This document shows positions 33,967 through 44,640 of a stretch of 57,664 bases of DNA, piece by piece. Each line of letters starts with the position of its first letter. The first letter of the stretch is position 1. The position numbers and the translations under genes are program-made. The DNA comes from Arcicella aurantiaca. Its GTDB lineage: Bacteria > Bacteroidota > Bacteroidia > Cytophagales > Spirosomataceae. The stretch is from assembly GCF_003148625.1 (NCBI RefSeq), contig NZ_QGGO01000036.1:1-57664 (forward strand), in the 5' to 3' direction. Under the pieces are notes generated by a model. The model had not been told where the DNA came from and ran no database searches. It was given only the letters and a program-made list of their open reading frames with translations.

Positions 33967-36771
33967 TTATTTTGGCGTAGCACCAAAGTAAAAAAGAAGC
34001 TTACGTTTTTTTGTCCCTTCTAACGTATTTAGGTCACTCGATGGTCCTAATCCTTTTACTTCTGATGCACTAACACCCATTTTTGACCCTACCGCAGGTA
34101 TTGCATCCAAAAACGATATATCACCGATTGGCAAAGTGGGATGAGGCGTAGCTCCGTTGATGGCATAAAATTGGAACAAACGCACAAACAAGTTATCATC
34201 AGGCGAAGCAATCGTAAATTTTCCTTCCATAGTACTTAGTTCCATCCAAACAATATTGGCATAATACCCTTTAAATTCGGGGTAAATCCAAGGAGCATTT
34301 CCTGTTTGCGTATTGTTGTAAAGGTTTTCATAAACATTGTACGTAATGCCTTGGGGACGATTCTTCCACGTTCGATAAGGCCCTTTTCCCAACCATTTAG
34401 CTCCTAAAACTAAGCCTTCGGGATAATTAAAACTGATTCCTGCAAATGGATATTTGCCGTTGAGGGTATATTCATATTCCATTTCAAGCCAACCATTAGC
34501 ATTCATTTTCCAACGAACTTTCTTTAAATCTCCTTGGTATTGTACTTCTACTACTTGTGCATCATTTTCGGGATAGTGTTTTATTTCAGCAAAAGAAGCT
34601 GTGCCACTCACCAAAACAGGGCCGTTTGTAAAAGAAAGCTTGGCACTGTAATCATTTGTGAGACGGATTATTTTCCCTGTATTTTTATGAAAACTTACTG
34701 CAATTCCATTGGCTTTCAAGATAATCAAACTATCCGTTTCCGTAGCAGTAGTTGGTTGATTTGCTGAAATTTGAAGCAATGGTTTGAGCAAAGTTTCGTT
34801 ACTTTTAATTTTCCAAACCCAACGATACAACTCACTATTTTGGTTATCAGACACTTGTAGTACAAGACCATCATAAGTTTGCCAATCTGTTGGTAAATCC
34901 AATTGTAATGTTCCGTACTCAGTTGGCAATACATTAGGTGCAAAGGCGATTCCAGATTTTTCAACTGTATATCCTGACTCTTTGTCGGCTTTATCTTTAA
35001 ATTTGACTAATTGCCAACGAAAAGTACATTGATTGAGGTTCGTAAAATGATAGCGATTTTCGACAGGTATTTTTCCCGTAAAATCAATCGGAAGTTCTTT
35101 CATTGAGATTTTTACAGGCGAATAAATCTCACGGATGGCATAAAAACTACCTTCTTTTTCTCGATGTGGACCAACAACTCCATCAGGGGCATTGATACCA
35201 TTGATGTCGATGATATTTTGGTGGTCAGTACGCATAATGCCTTCATCCGCAAAATTCCAAATAAAACCTCCTGCACCTTTTTTGGCATTCCAATGTAATT
35301 CCCAAAAATCTGCCAACGCTGCGGCACCACCTCCATCGTGCATGGCGTGCAAAAACTCTGTTGGCATATAAATATTGGTATCTGCCAACAGTTTTTGAGT
35401 ACTATAATAATTTTCGTAATGATTACAATCTATACCATTGAAGGCATTATCTGGTTTGTGATGTGCATGAATCACTGTTCGGTTTGATATATCGTAAGTA
35501 CTAAAATCATTGTCAAGGTCTTTGTTATGTCCACCTTCATTGCCATTACTCCAAAAAATAATAGAAGGGTGATTGGTATCACGCATCACCATTTCTTTGA
35601 CCAAAGGTTCGCCAGCCTTCGTATTATAAGCCTTTTGCCAGCCAGTTAGCTCGTCAATCACATACAAACCTAATGAATCACATAGCTGTAAAAAATTTAC
35701 ATCAGGAGGATAATGTGAGCATCTTACGGCATTCATATTCATTTCTTTGATGAGTTTTACGTCAGTCAAATCACCTTCAGGAAAGGTCGCTCGTCCATAT
35801 TCTGGCCAAAACACATGACGATTTACTCCTTTCATTTTGATTTTAACACCATTCAGATAAATACCATCTTGTTTTCGTATCTCGATAGTCCTAAAACCAA
35901 ATTTTTCTGAAGTCGTATAAAGAAGTTCTTTGCCTTTCTTGAGTTGGACTTTTACTTGGTATAAATGAGGCGTTTCGGCTGTCCATAATGCGGGACTGGA
36001 AACATTTGTTTGTAACAATGCCGTTGAGTCATTTCGAGCAATAATAGTGCTCGTTGTCGCAATTTGCTTTCCCTGTTTATCCAAAATTTGAGCAATAACT
36101 TCTCTACCTTCAAGCTTTTGATTGAGGTGTACTTTTAGCTTAAACTGCCCGTTGGCTTTGGCATCTATCGACATCCAATCGATATTTTCTTTAGGTCTAA
36201 TTTCAAGAAATACTGGGCGAAAAATGCCTCCAAAAATCCAAAAATCTGCTAAACGCTCAGCATTATTGACCGTTTTTTCTGCCGACATTTTGCTGACTTT
36301 TACTTCCAAAAGATTGGATTGTCCCCATTTGAGTTTATCAGAAATATTGTATTTAAAACGGTAAAAAGCACCTTGATGTACTTTCCCTGCTAATTCTCCA
36401 TTGATTTTTACTTCGGTATCGGTCATTGAACCCTCAAAGACAATCCAAATTTCCTTATTTTTCCAAGTGTTGGGAGCTGTAAAGCTTGTTTTATAGCAAC
36501 CCTGTTCGTCGGCATATTTAAACAATTTGCCAAAACTAACATCATCTCGACCGTAATTATATGTCCCAAAGCCCTCTTGTTCCCAATGACTTGGCACGTT
36601 AATGTCAGACCAAACATCCGCCTTTCGACCATCCGAAACTTTGAATTGCCATACTTTCGGGTGTTTGACATCTGTTCCAGATAAATATATTTTCTCGGCT
36701 TGAGTAGGCACTTGTGCCATATTTGGAAAGCCTAATAATAGGAAAATGAGAAAAGAAAATACAAATTTCAT
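33967..36771 (-). CDS. Glycoside hydrolase family 2 beta-galactosidase-like enzyme
   Basis: 934 residues with a signal peptide (MKFVFSFLIFLLLGFPNMAQ), so it is exported. Order: jelly-roll sugar-binding domain (about 45-190), immunoglobulin-like domain (190-300), TIM barrel (300-600), then C-terminal beta domains. Acid/base Glu in IIFWSNGNEGGHNKD, nucleophile Glu in YMPTEFLHAMHDGGG. KGVNRHVFWPEYGRATF is the barrel-entry motif. The family covers beta-galactosidase, beta-glucuronidase and related activities; the neighbouring GH115 points to hemicellulose side chains. It starts 39 bases after the end of the GH115 gene, same strand. Confidence 0.92.
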   Translation of the reverse strand: MKFVFSFLIFLLLGFPNMAQVPTQAEKIYLSGTDVKHPKVWQFKVSDGRKADVWSDINVPSHWEQEGFGTYNYGRDDVSFGKLFKYADEQGCYKTSFTAPNTWKNKEIWIVFEGSMTDTEVKINGELAGKVHQGAFYRFKYNISDKLKWGQSNLLEVKVSKMSAEKTVNNAERLADFWIFGGIFRPVFLEIRPKENIDWMSIDAKANGQFKLKVHLNQKLEGREVIAQILDKQGKQIATTSTIIARNDSTALLQTNVSSPALWTAETPHLYQVKVQLKKGKELLYTTSEKFGFRTIEIRKQDGIYLNGVKIKMKGVNRHVFWPEYGRATFPEGDLTDVKLIKEMNMNAVRCSHYPPDVNFLQLCDSLGLYVIDELTGWQKAYNTKAGEPLVKEMVMRDTNHPSIIFWSNGNEGGHNKDLDNDFSTYDISNRTVIHAHHKPDNAFNGIDCNHYENYYSTQKLLADTNIYMPTEFLHAMHDGGGAAALADFWELHWNAKKGAGGFIWNFADEGIMRTDHQNIIDINGINAPDGVVGPHREKEGSFYAIREIYSPVKISMKELPIDFTGKIPVENRYHFTNLNQCTFRWQLVKFKDKADKESGYTVEKSGIAFAPNVLPTEYGTLQLDLPTDWQTYDGLVLQVSDNQNSELYRWVWKIKSNETLLKPLLQISANQPTTATETDSLIILKANGIAVSFHKNTGKIIRLTNDYSAKLSFTNGPVLVSGTASFAEIKHYPENDAQVVEVQYQGDLKKVRWKMNANGWLEMEYEYTLNGKYPFAGISFNYPEGLVLGAKWLGKGPYRTWKNRPQGITYNVYENLYNNTQTGNAPWIYPEFKGYYANIVWMELSTMEGKFTIASPDDNLFVRLFQFYAINGATPHPTLPIGDISFLDAIPAVGSKMGVSASEVKGLGPSSDLNTLEGTKKRKLLFYFGATPK

Positions 36772-36810
36772 ATTATGCTATTGATTTAACATTCAAGTAT
36801 TTATGGATAA

Positions 36811-39378
36811 TTATTTATTCAGCAACTTCATATCTAAGCGACTAATTGCCAAGCCAGTGTCCATCAGATAAAGGCGAACCTTTACTTTTTGGGATTTTGT
36901 ACTCGTAAATGGAATAGTCGATTCGGCAAAGCCACGAAGAACATTGGCAGACCATTTTTTGTCTTCTTTCAGATTGGCAAAATTTACAAAACTCGGTTTT
37001 TCTTGATTGAAAGATACCCCAAGCAAGAGATTTCTACCTGCATGAATGGCATGGGTAGGCAAACATTTTACCGAAAATTCGTAATTTCCTCGCTTCAGTA
37101 AAAACTCATAGTCAACATAAGGGGCATTTTCGAAGGAAGTTTCTTTGAAAGATATGCCCGTAAAAGGATAACGACTAATACTTTTACCACCTAATCCAAG
37201 TCCATTGATTGTCATGATTTGTTCATGATTGATGGTATGTTTTTTTAGGAAATCAGCCGCAAAAATCGTCAATGAATCTGTTTGAGAAGAGGCACTGACA
37301 GGCGTAGTGTCTAAATATCGACGGTCATACACTTTGGGTGCTTTGATAGTACTGTCCAAAATCTCAGGGACACCGACTTGTGGCATTCCATAAACAGCTA
37401 AATTTCGAGGAGCATAAGTAATGACATGATCCCATTTTCCACCTTCAATAGCTGTGGTATAATGATGAGTAAGTGCCTGAATTTGTTTGAACGCCTCTGC
37501 CAACTTTCGGGTGTATTCAATGGCTAAAGGTTTATTGGATAGGGCTATCTGACGACTCCATTCGGCATAGAAAATTTTATCATTCATGAGCCCAGCACCT
37601 TTAACGGGATATTCGATTAATTCAAAAAAGGCATCTTGCAGATACGACGGAACACGTTTTTTAAGCTTGTCAACTTGTTTCATTAGTTGATTATAAGCTT
37701 GAATTCGATATTGTTTTGCTTCATCATCAAATTGTAAAATACCCAGATGTTCGGGCTTGCCATTTTGAGCCAATTGTAAATATTGATTTTTGATAGAAGC
37801 AATTTCAGGAGCAAGTTCTTTACCAAATGTGCTGTTAGCCCAATATTCAGCATATTTTGAAGCATTTTCAGGATTCCATTTGTTGACATCCCAAGCCATA
37901 TCCAAGAAAAACTGCGTTTCCATTTCGGAAGGTTTTATATCTCCAACATTGAGTACCCAAAGTCTATTTGCCCCAAATTGATACGCTTTGGTCATTTCAT
38001 AAGACATCAACGAAGGCGATGTTGTAGTAAGCCATAAATAGTCGTGTGGACCACCAAGGTAGGATAAATGATAATACACGCCACTGGCACCACTACGTTT
38101 TTGCTCTTCAGGATTTGAAAGTTGACGAATATAGCCAAAATTGTCATCTGTCCATATCAAAGTTGCCTCTTCGGGAACTTTCAAACCAGCTCGGTATAAA
38201 TCGAGCACTTCTTTGTATGGACAAAATATCTGAGGTGTTTTGGCGACACCACCAAGGTATTTCTCAAATATCTCTCTTTGGTCTTTAAAAATAACATCCA
38301 ATAACTGAATTTTACCTTCTTTGGTAGTTGGCCCAACGATTGACCCATCTCTAACACCACGCATTCCGATGGTATAAATAGCTTCATAGTTTTGAGCTTC
38401 CTTGATTCGGTCTTCCCAATATTGGTAAATTTGAGCCTTGTTATTATCATAGCGATATTCGCTGGGTTTCTGCTTATACTCATTTGCATAGTTTTTCCCC
38501 CATTCAAAAGTATTACTTCTGAGCATCATATCGCAGTGCGTTGAGCCAATCACAATACCATACTTATCTGCAACTTTGGGATTTTGCTTATAATACCAAA
38601 AAGCATTGGTACTATCGTGCATCGCTGGCCAAATCATGTTGGCTCTGAGGCGTAGCAACAATTCAAACACATGACTATAAGTATTAGGACCAATATCCTT
38701 GATGTCGGTATCCATTTTTCTTTTAGACCAAGCATTCAAACCCCAGTCTTCATCATTAATAAAAATGCCTCTATATTTTACAGATGGTTCACCAACAGTT
38801 ACATTGCCGTTGATAGCATAAAGTGCTTTTCTTGGTTTAGGATGTACATCAGCCCACCATTGCCAAGGCGAAACACCTGCCAATCGAGAAATTTCAAATA
38901 AGCCATAAGCCGTGCCACGGCGGTCACTTCCTACAATTACTAAGGCTTGTTTGATTTTGGGGAAAGGATTATTGATAGTCGCAATGGTAAAAGATTCCCA
39001 TTTATGTTGAATTTTACTAATATCCAATTTTTTCGACGCTACCAGTTGTTGTATCAAAGGCGAATGGTCAAGTGTGCCAGCAATAATAAGAAATGGAGTC
39101 GATTGGAGTTCATGAACGACCTTGGGTTTGATACCTGAAATCTGATGAATATCCGAAGCCAAAGCCTCAGCAGCGATGTTGACTACTTCAGCATTTTCTG
39201 TTTCCACTACAATATTGGTAGCAGTGCTGCCACTCACAATAGGAAAAGCTCCGACTTGAGGTTTCGAAACAATTTCTATACTTTTTTGTGCTAAGGTTTT
39301 TGGGGAAAATAATCCAAGCATCAGCACAACAAGTCCAGACAAATAAAAGGGTAAAAGTACACGTCTAAAGCAATTCAT
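36811..39378 (-). CDS. Glycoside hydrolase family 115 alpha-glucuronidase
   Basis: 855 residues from the ATG at 39378 (MNCFRRVLLPFYLSGLVVLM); the ORF extends a further 28 codons upstream without resembling a signal. GH115 hallmarks: GTAYGLFEISRLAGVSPWQWWADV, KYRGIFINDEDWGLNAWSK, GPNTYSHVFELLLRLRANMIWPAMHD, and a LIWTDDNFGYIRQLS block. GH115 enzymes remove (4-O-methyl-)glucuronic acid from internal xylose units of xylan. It is exported, and paired with GH2 and an HTCS regulator. Confidence 0.93.
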   Translation of the reverse strand: MNCFRRVLLPFYLSGLVVLMLGLFSPKTLAQKSIEIVSKPQVGAFPIVSGSTATNIVVETENAEVVNIAAEALASDIHQISGIKPKVVHELQSTPFLIIAGTLDHSPLIQQLVASKKLDISKIQHKWESFTIATINNPFPKIKQALVIVGSDRRGTAYGLFEISRLAGVSPWQWWADVHPKPRKALYAINGNVTVGEPSVKYRGIFINDEDWGLNAWSKRKMDTDIKDIGPNTYSHVFELLLRLRANMIWPAMHDSTNAFWYYKQNPKVADKYGIVIGSTHCDMMLRSNTFEWGKNYANEYKQKPSEYRYDNNKAQIYQYWEDRIKEAQNYEAIYTIGMRGVRDGSIVGPTTKEGKIQLLDVIFKDQREIFEKYLGGVAKTPQIFCPYKEVLDLYRAGLKVPEEATLIWTDDNFGYIRQLSNPEEQKRSGASGVYYHLSYLGGPHDYLWLTTTSPSLMSYEMTKAYQFGANRLWVLNVGDIKPSEMETQFFLDMAWDVNKWNPENASKYAEYWANSTFGKELAPEIASIKNQYLQLAQNGKPEHLGILQFDDEAKQYRIQAYNQLMKQVDKLKKRVPSYLQDAFFELIEYPVKGAGLMNDKIFYAEWSRQIALSNKPLAIEYTRKLAEAFKQIQALTHHYTTAIEGGKWDHVITYAPRNLAVYGMPQVGVPEILDSTIKAPKVYDRRYLDTTPVSASSQTDSLTIFAADFLKKHTINHEQIMTINGLGLGGKSISRYPFTGISFKETSFENAPYVDYEFLLKRGNYEFSVKCLPTHAIHAGRNLLLGVSFNQEKPSFVNFANLKEDKKWSANVLRGFAESTIPFTSTKSQKVKVRLYLMDTGLAISRLDMKLLNK

Positions 39379-39482
39379 TAGGAAAATAATTATGGTTTTG
39401 AGCAGCAAAATTACCCGTACCCTAATGAAAAATATCGGCAAATTATACCAAAAAACAGGCATTTTGATACATAAATAGGCTT

Positions 39483-42400
39483 TTATGACTGATTGGCACT
39501 TCCAAATTTTTTGGGGGTTTGTCCATACTGTTTTTGAAAAGCCCTGCTGAATGTTGTAGCGTCAGAATATCCAACGAGATAGGCTGTTTCTGTTACCGTG
39601 TGCTTTTCTTTTAAATATACAGTCGCTTTTTTGAGTCGAATCACACTGATAAAATCATGAACCGATTGATTGCTAAGTGCTTTGATTTTGCGATACAATT
39701 GGGTTCTACTAAGTGCCAATTGATCGGCTAACCAATCCACACTCAAGCTGGCATTCAACAGATTATTTTCTATCAAATCGTTTACTTTATTGATAAAAAG
39801 TTGGTCTATTTCACTCATCCCAGACACTTGTGCGTCAAAAGTTGTGGATGTACCAAACAAGGCTTGAAGTTTTTTGCGAGAATGTAATAAATTCTGGATA
39901 CGACTTTGAAGCACCGTGGTATCAAAGGGTTTAGCCACAAAAGCATCTGCACCAAAATCATAACTTTCTACCTCTGTACTTTGCGAATGCTTGGCAGTAA
40001 GCACAATCACAGGAATATGACTTGTCCGTTCATCTTTTTTGATTTTTTGACAAAATACTAAACCGTTTTCTTCGGGCATCATCAGGTCTGTAATAATCAA
40101 ATCTGGGATAATTTCTTGAGCTTTTTCAAAACCCTCTTTCCCATTTTTTGCTTCATATATTTGATAAGAATTTTCCAAAACAGATTTTAAATACTGTCGA
40201 ATATCGTCATTATCTTCTACCAATAATACGATTGTTGAATGTGCTTGCTGAGGAGATTGTTCTCGTAAATCAACTTGCGGTACTGAATCAGAAACAGGAA
40301 TTAACGCTTTATTTTCTGCTAAATTTTTTAAGGTAAATTGAAAAATAGTGGCTACAAATGGCTCGCTCGTAGCATAAATTTTTCCTTGATGTAGTTCTAC
40401 TAATTCTTTGGTCAATGATAACCCAAGTCCTGTGCCTTCCAAACTCGATTGCTGAAAGGTATCTACCTGAACAAAAGGTTCAAATATCGTAGTCAATTGA
40501 TTTGCAGGAATACCCAAACCAGCATCTTGCACAGATATGCTTACTTCATCTTGTATGGTACTAATTACCTCAAGTTTGATGATAATAGCACTTTTGTCTG
40601 GACTAAATTTTAACGCATTTGAAAGTAAATTATAGAGAATTTTGCTAAGTGCTTCGGCATCGAATCCCCAAATGAGCATATCCAAACTTGTTATAAATTG
40701 CAGGTCAACCTGCTGTTTTTCAGCACGATACTCAAAAGAAGTCACAAGCTGTCGAATAAACAAAACTATATCCTGTTGCTGAATATGAAGTTTTCGAGTG
40801 CCAGAGGCTAACTTACTAAACTCCAATAATTCATTAATCAACAGAAGCATCCGACTGGCATTGCGATGAATAATTTGATAATAATTTTGTTCTTTTTCCG
40901 CTGAAACTTTTCCCAATAGTAAGGCATTAATGGGGTCAATAATCAGACTGAGTGGCGTTCTAAATTCATGTGAAATATTGGTAAAGAAACGAGATTTAAG
41001 TTCATCTATTTCTATGGCTTTTTCAGTTTGTAGCTTTGCTTCAAAGAGGCTTTTATCATATTCTTGGCGAGTTTTTATAACTTTAAAGATACCATAAAGG
41101 AGTAATGCTATTGCCATTGAATAGTATATATATGCCCACCAAGTACGCCACCACGGAGGAAGTATATTGATTTGTAACACAGTAGGTTTCGTACTCCAAA
41201 TACCATCACTATTGGTAGCTTTTACTTGTAATTGATAACGACCAGCAAGTAAATTTGAATAACTGGCAACTCTTTGTTTAGCATCAGTCATAATCCACTC
41301 TTTATCAATGCCTTTCAGTTGATAAGCATACCTAATTCGTTGTGGGGCAATGTATTCTAAAGCAGCAAATTCGATAGAAAAAGAATGATCATCGTAGGTA
41401 AACGTAAGCTCTTTGGTCTGCGAAATAGGATTTTGTAGTAATATTCTACCATTTACTTGTTCGCCGAGTGTAACGGGTTTATTTTGAACAGTAATATCAG
41501 TAAAATAAGCTGTCGGGATTTTAGGATTATCCTTAATTTGTTGTGGCAAAAACGACACAAATCCTTCTGTACTACCCAAAAACAACTCGCCTGATTTGGT
41601 GTCCATACCACCTGAGGCATCCGTAAATTCAAAGTTCGGGGTGTTTTCCTTAATAGTATAATTCCGAATATTTCCTGTTGCAATACTTAAACGAGAAAGT
41701 CCCAGTTTATGCCCAATCCAAATATATCCTCGTTTGTCTGTCAGCACTTTGGTAATATAGGTATCAGGTAATCCATCATTTTGCCCAAAGATTCTAATTT
41801 TGCCATTCTTGTTTATACTCACTAAGCCATTTGCCGTTCCTGCCCATATTGTTCCCTTTTCGTCTTGCACTATCGAATACACCCGATTGTCGAGCAATAG
41901 GGGCTTATTTCCATCAGCTCTGTAAGATATGATACGATTGATATTTAAGCTATTAGCCTCACGTTCTACTTTTGCCAGACCAGCATATTCAGAACCAATC
42001 CATAAATGATGTGCTGAGTCGAAAAACAAACAACCCGCTCCAGAACTACTCAAGGAAGATGGAATTGATTGTTTTTGAAAAGTGTTATTCCGAGGATTAT
42101 ATTTCAGAATACCATTTGTACTACTAATCCAAATAGATTTGTCGGAAGGGTCTTCTGCTATTGCGAAAAAGCGAGTAAACTGACTGTTTTTGTCTTTAAA
42201 ATAATGAACTGTTTTATGACTTTTGGGGCTAAATCTGTCGAGTCCCGTTCGACTTCCAATCCAAATATTTCCTTCACTATCCTTCAATAAAGCACGGATA
42301 TTTTTTTCAGTTTGAAGTCCAAGCAACTTTTTAGGAACAAGTGACTGTCTGTCTAAACAATAAACACCTTTATCTTGTGTTCCAACCCAAATATCAGCGG

Positions 42401-43100
42401 AGTCTGTCAATATGGCTCTTAGTGCAATTGTAGAAGTCGAAGAAAGAATATTAGCTAAAGAATAAGCATGAAAAGGTTTAGGATTTAGGGCTATTTTGTT
42501 GACACCTCCTGTGGTTGTCCCTAACCACAATACGGCATCATCGTCCTTATAAACACAATTGATATTATTGTCATTGAGTCCTCCTTCGGTAGAAGGTTTT
42601 AAGTTAAAAACAATATTCTCTTTTGTCGGAGAAAGGTCAAAAAGTCCAACTGTTTTACGAAGTTCAGGAGCAAGATGCTGAATTTTTATAAGACTCAACT
42701 GTCGTTTGGTAGAATCTCGTATTGATTTGGGGAGTTGACTACTTTTGAACCGAGTAAAATCATCGCTTTGATAATTATAGCGACAAATGATTGAAGGGAA
42801 GGTTTCTATCCACAAATCACCAGAAGTATCCTTGTAAATATAGTGGATTCGATTGCTGGCAATGGAACGGAGGTCTTTGGGGTGATTTTTATATATTTTG
42901 AATTTGTAACCATCATATCTGCAAAGCCCATTCCAAGTACCAAACCACATAAAACCATATCTATCTTTTACAATCGCCCTCACCCGATTTTGGGATAGGC
43001 CGTCTTTAGTCGTCAGATAACTAAAATATTGTCCATGAACATTCTCAATATGGAAGAAAGCCATAAAGCATATACAAACAGCTATTATAAATATTTTCAT
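39483..43100 (-). CDS. Hybrid two-component system regulator (HTCS)
   Basis: 1205 residues, one-protein signalling. Signal peptide; about 12 Reg_prop beta-propeller repeats (residues about 25-530); Y_Y_Y domain (about 557-640); one membrane span (about 650-670); HisKA with NISHEFRTPLSLI (His near 709) and HATPase (to about 930); receiver domain with LIITDLMMPEENG (Asp near 1005); AraC helix-turn-helix at the end (about 1100-1200). HTCS proteins bind an oligosaccharide in the periplasm and activate the adjacent polysaccharide-utilisation genes, here GH115 and GH2. No SusC/SusD pair is present. Confidence 0.94.
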   Translation of the reverse strand: MKIFIIAVCICFMAFFHIENVHGQYFSYLTTKDGLSQNRVRAIVKDRYGFMWFGTWNGLCRYDGYKFKIYKNHPKDLRSIASNRIHYIYKDTSGDLWIETFPSIICRYNYQSDDFTRFKSSQLPKSIRDSTKRQLSLIKIQHLAPELRKTVGLFDLSPTKENIVFNLKPSTEGGLNDNNINCVYKDDDAVLWLGTTTGGVNKIALNPKPFHAYSLANILSSTSTIALRAILTDSADIWVGTQDKGVYCLDRQSLVPKKLLGLQTEKNIRALLKDSEGNIWIGSRTGLDRFSPKSHKTVHYFKDKNSQFTRFFAIAEDPSDKSIWISSTNGILKYNPRNNTFQKQSIPSSLSSSGAGCLFFDSAHHLWIGSEYAGLAKVEREANSLNINRIISYRADGNKPLLLDNRVYSIVQDEKGTIWAGTANGLVSINKNGKIRIFGQNDGLPDTYITKVLTDKRGYIWIGHKLGLSRLSIATGNIRNYTIKENTPNFEFTDASGGMDTKSGELFLGSTEGFVSFLPQQIKDNPKIPTAYFTDITVQNKPVTLGEQVNGRILLQNPISQTKELTFTYDDHSFSIEFAALEYIAPQRIRYAYQLKGIDKEWIMTDAKQRVASYSNLLAGRYQLQVKATNSDGIWSTKPTVLQINILPPWWRTWWAYIYYSMAIALLLYGIFKVIKTRQEYDKSLFEAKLQTEKAIEIDELKSRFFTNISHEFRTPLSLIIDPINALLLGKVSAEKEQNYYQIIHRNASRMLLLINELLEFSKLASGTRKLHIQQQDIVLFIRQLVTSFEYRAEKQQVDLQFITSLDMLIWGFDAEALSKILYNLLSNALKFSPDKSAIIIKLEVISTIQDEVSISVQDAGLGIPANQLTTIFEPFVQVDTFQQSSLEGTGLGLSLTKELVELHQGKIYATSEPFVATIFQFTLKNLAENKALIPVSDSVPQVDLREQSPQQAHSTIVLLVEDNDDIRQYLKSVLENSYQIYEAKNGKEGFEKAQEIIPDLIITDLMMPEENGLVFCQKIKKDERTSHIPVIVLTAKHSQSTEVESYDFGADAFVAKPFDTTVLQSRIQNLLHSRKKLQALFGTSTTFDAQVSGMSEIDQLFINKVNDLIENNLLNASLSVDWLADQLALSRTQLYRKIKALSNQSVHDFISVIRLKKATVYLKEKHTVTETAYLVGYSDATTFSRAFQKQYGQTPKKFGSANQS

Positions 43101-43327
43101 ATCAAGAAAAACAACAAATCCATACTTAAAAGCAAAGCAATGTTAAAATCTCCTTTCAAAAAGACTTAGAACCTGCTTTGTCTGTCACATTATAAGAAGT
43201 TGTTTAAATTATTTCAACTAATATTCCACTGATTAAGAACGTATTAGAATGTTCTACATTTCTCCCGAACCCCCTAATTAACTGGACAGATTTTTCGTAA
43301 ACAATGTTTTAATAACTTTACGAAATT

Positions 43328-43624
43328 ATGAGCAATCACAGACGTAATTGGAGTCTTTCCGAGAAACTCGAAGCTGTCCAATTAATGAAACGAGAAGGGG
43401 TCGGAAAAGCCTCTCGTCAACTTGAAATTTCGAGTACCACGCTTTATAAATGGGAACGTCATTTTGATAAAGATGGAGAACAAGGACTGATGGCAAAAGT
43501 TGTAGCGGACAAAAATCCAGAACTCGAAAGAATTAAAAAAGAGAACTACGAACTCAAAATGTTAGTGGCTGAAAAAGAATTAATCATTAGAATTCAAAAC
43601 GAACTTCTAAAAAAAAGTCCTTAA
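43328..43624 (+). CDS. IS3-family transposase OrfA
   Basis: 98 residues. Helix-turn-helix with SLSEKLEAVQLMKREGVGKASRQLEISSTTLYKWERHF, then a leucine-zipper-like C-terminus. It ends over a run of eight A (43609-43616), where a -1 shift would enter the orfB frame, the usual IS3 programmed frameshift. Confidence 0.9.
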   Translation: MSNHRRNWSLSEKLEAVQLMKREGVGKASRQLEISSTTLYKWERHFDKDGEQGLMAKVVADKNPELERIKKENYELKMLVAEKELIIRIQNELLKKSP

Positions 43625-43644
43625 CTAAAACCATAAGGCTTTCA

Positions 43645-44594
43645 GTGGCTCAGGCTTGTATAAACTTAGGAATCACCAAGAGTTTAGTCCTCAAAATTTG
43701 TGAAATTAGCCGAAGTTCTTTCTACTATAAACCCAAATTGGAAGCTCAAAAAGTAGGGAGAGTTTTCTCAAAAAACACCCAAAAAACAACTGGGGGATAT
43801 GATGATAATGAACTTGTTGTTGAACATATTAAGACTTTATTAGCCGAACCTTTCGTTGATTATGGATATTTGAAAGTAACGTTTTTCTTACGAGAAGAGA
43901 AAAATTATGTCATCAATCCTAAGAACAGGAACGCCTGCCGAGTTTACCGCCTGATGAAAGCCAATAACCTTTTATGCAATGATAAAGGCTCTCGTGAGTT
44001 TACTAAACGTCAATGGGTGAAAGAATTAGTACCAAAGCCCATAAAAGAATTCACTTACCGCATCGGCGGTCCGATTTGAGTTTGATATTAAGTATATTTA
44101 CATACAAGGTAAAAAAACAAATGCCCAAGTATTAACTGTGATTGATGTTTTCAGTCGATGGAATATGGAACATATTATCAAGTGGACTATCCGTCAAGAA
44201 GATGTCGTTATTTTATTCGACAAAATCTTTGAAACTTATGAACTACCTGATAATTTTTATGTTAGAAATGACAACGGCAGTCAATTCATCGCAGACTTAG
44301 TTCAACAGTATTTCCAAAATAAAAATATCATCCAAGAGTTTACTGGGCGGCACTCCGCAAAACCAGCTACGCCAGAACAGAACGCTCATCATAGAATCTT
44401 ATCATAGTATCATGGAAAGTGTCGTCTGCAAACGTTACGAGTTTGATGATTTAAACGATGCTATTCTTACCATGAATCAATTTAGAGAATTCTATAATTT
44501 TAAAAGAATTCACTCGGGAGTCAAGTACAAAAGTCCATATAGATTTCTCTTAAACAGAGGTATAGATATGAAAAAACTAAAACTAACAAACTGA
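43645..44594 (+). pseudogene. IS3-family transposase OrfB, frameshifted
   Basis: DDE integrase-core protein in three frames. The first part (43645-44079) ends at an early stop after a slip near 44075; the second (about 44083-44407) resumes with FDIKYIYIQGKKTNAQVLTVIDVFSRW and contains FYVRNDNGSQF (second catalytic Asp). A further one-base insertion near 44388 shifts to the third frame, MESVVCKRYEFDDLNDAILTM, with HSGVKYKSPYRF. At least two frameshifts make this copy inactive. Confidence 0.9.
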
Positions 44595-44640
44595 AAAATC
44601 TGTCCTGAAATTTGGGGGTTAAGCCACCACGATGTAGTCT

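Larger units (their letters stand above)
43268..44620 (+). mobile_element. IS3-family insertion sequence, decayed
   Basis: 1353 bp. Inverted ends: left AACCCCCTAATTAACTGGAC at 43268, right end at 44620 whose inverse is AACCCCCAAATTTCAGGACAG; the following GATTTTTC is shared. It carries orfA and a frameshifted orfB. No clear target duplication was seen (left flank CTCCCG, right flank AAGCCA). It sits between the HTCS gene and the DUF3179 gene. Confidence 0.9.

Noticed and set aside
43268-44620. Active IS3 element
   Set aside because: orfB has at least two frameshifts besides the expected programmed shift at the A-run, so this copy cannot make a full transposase.
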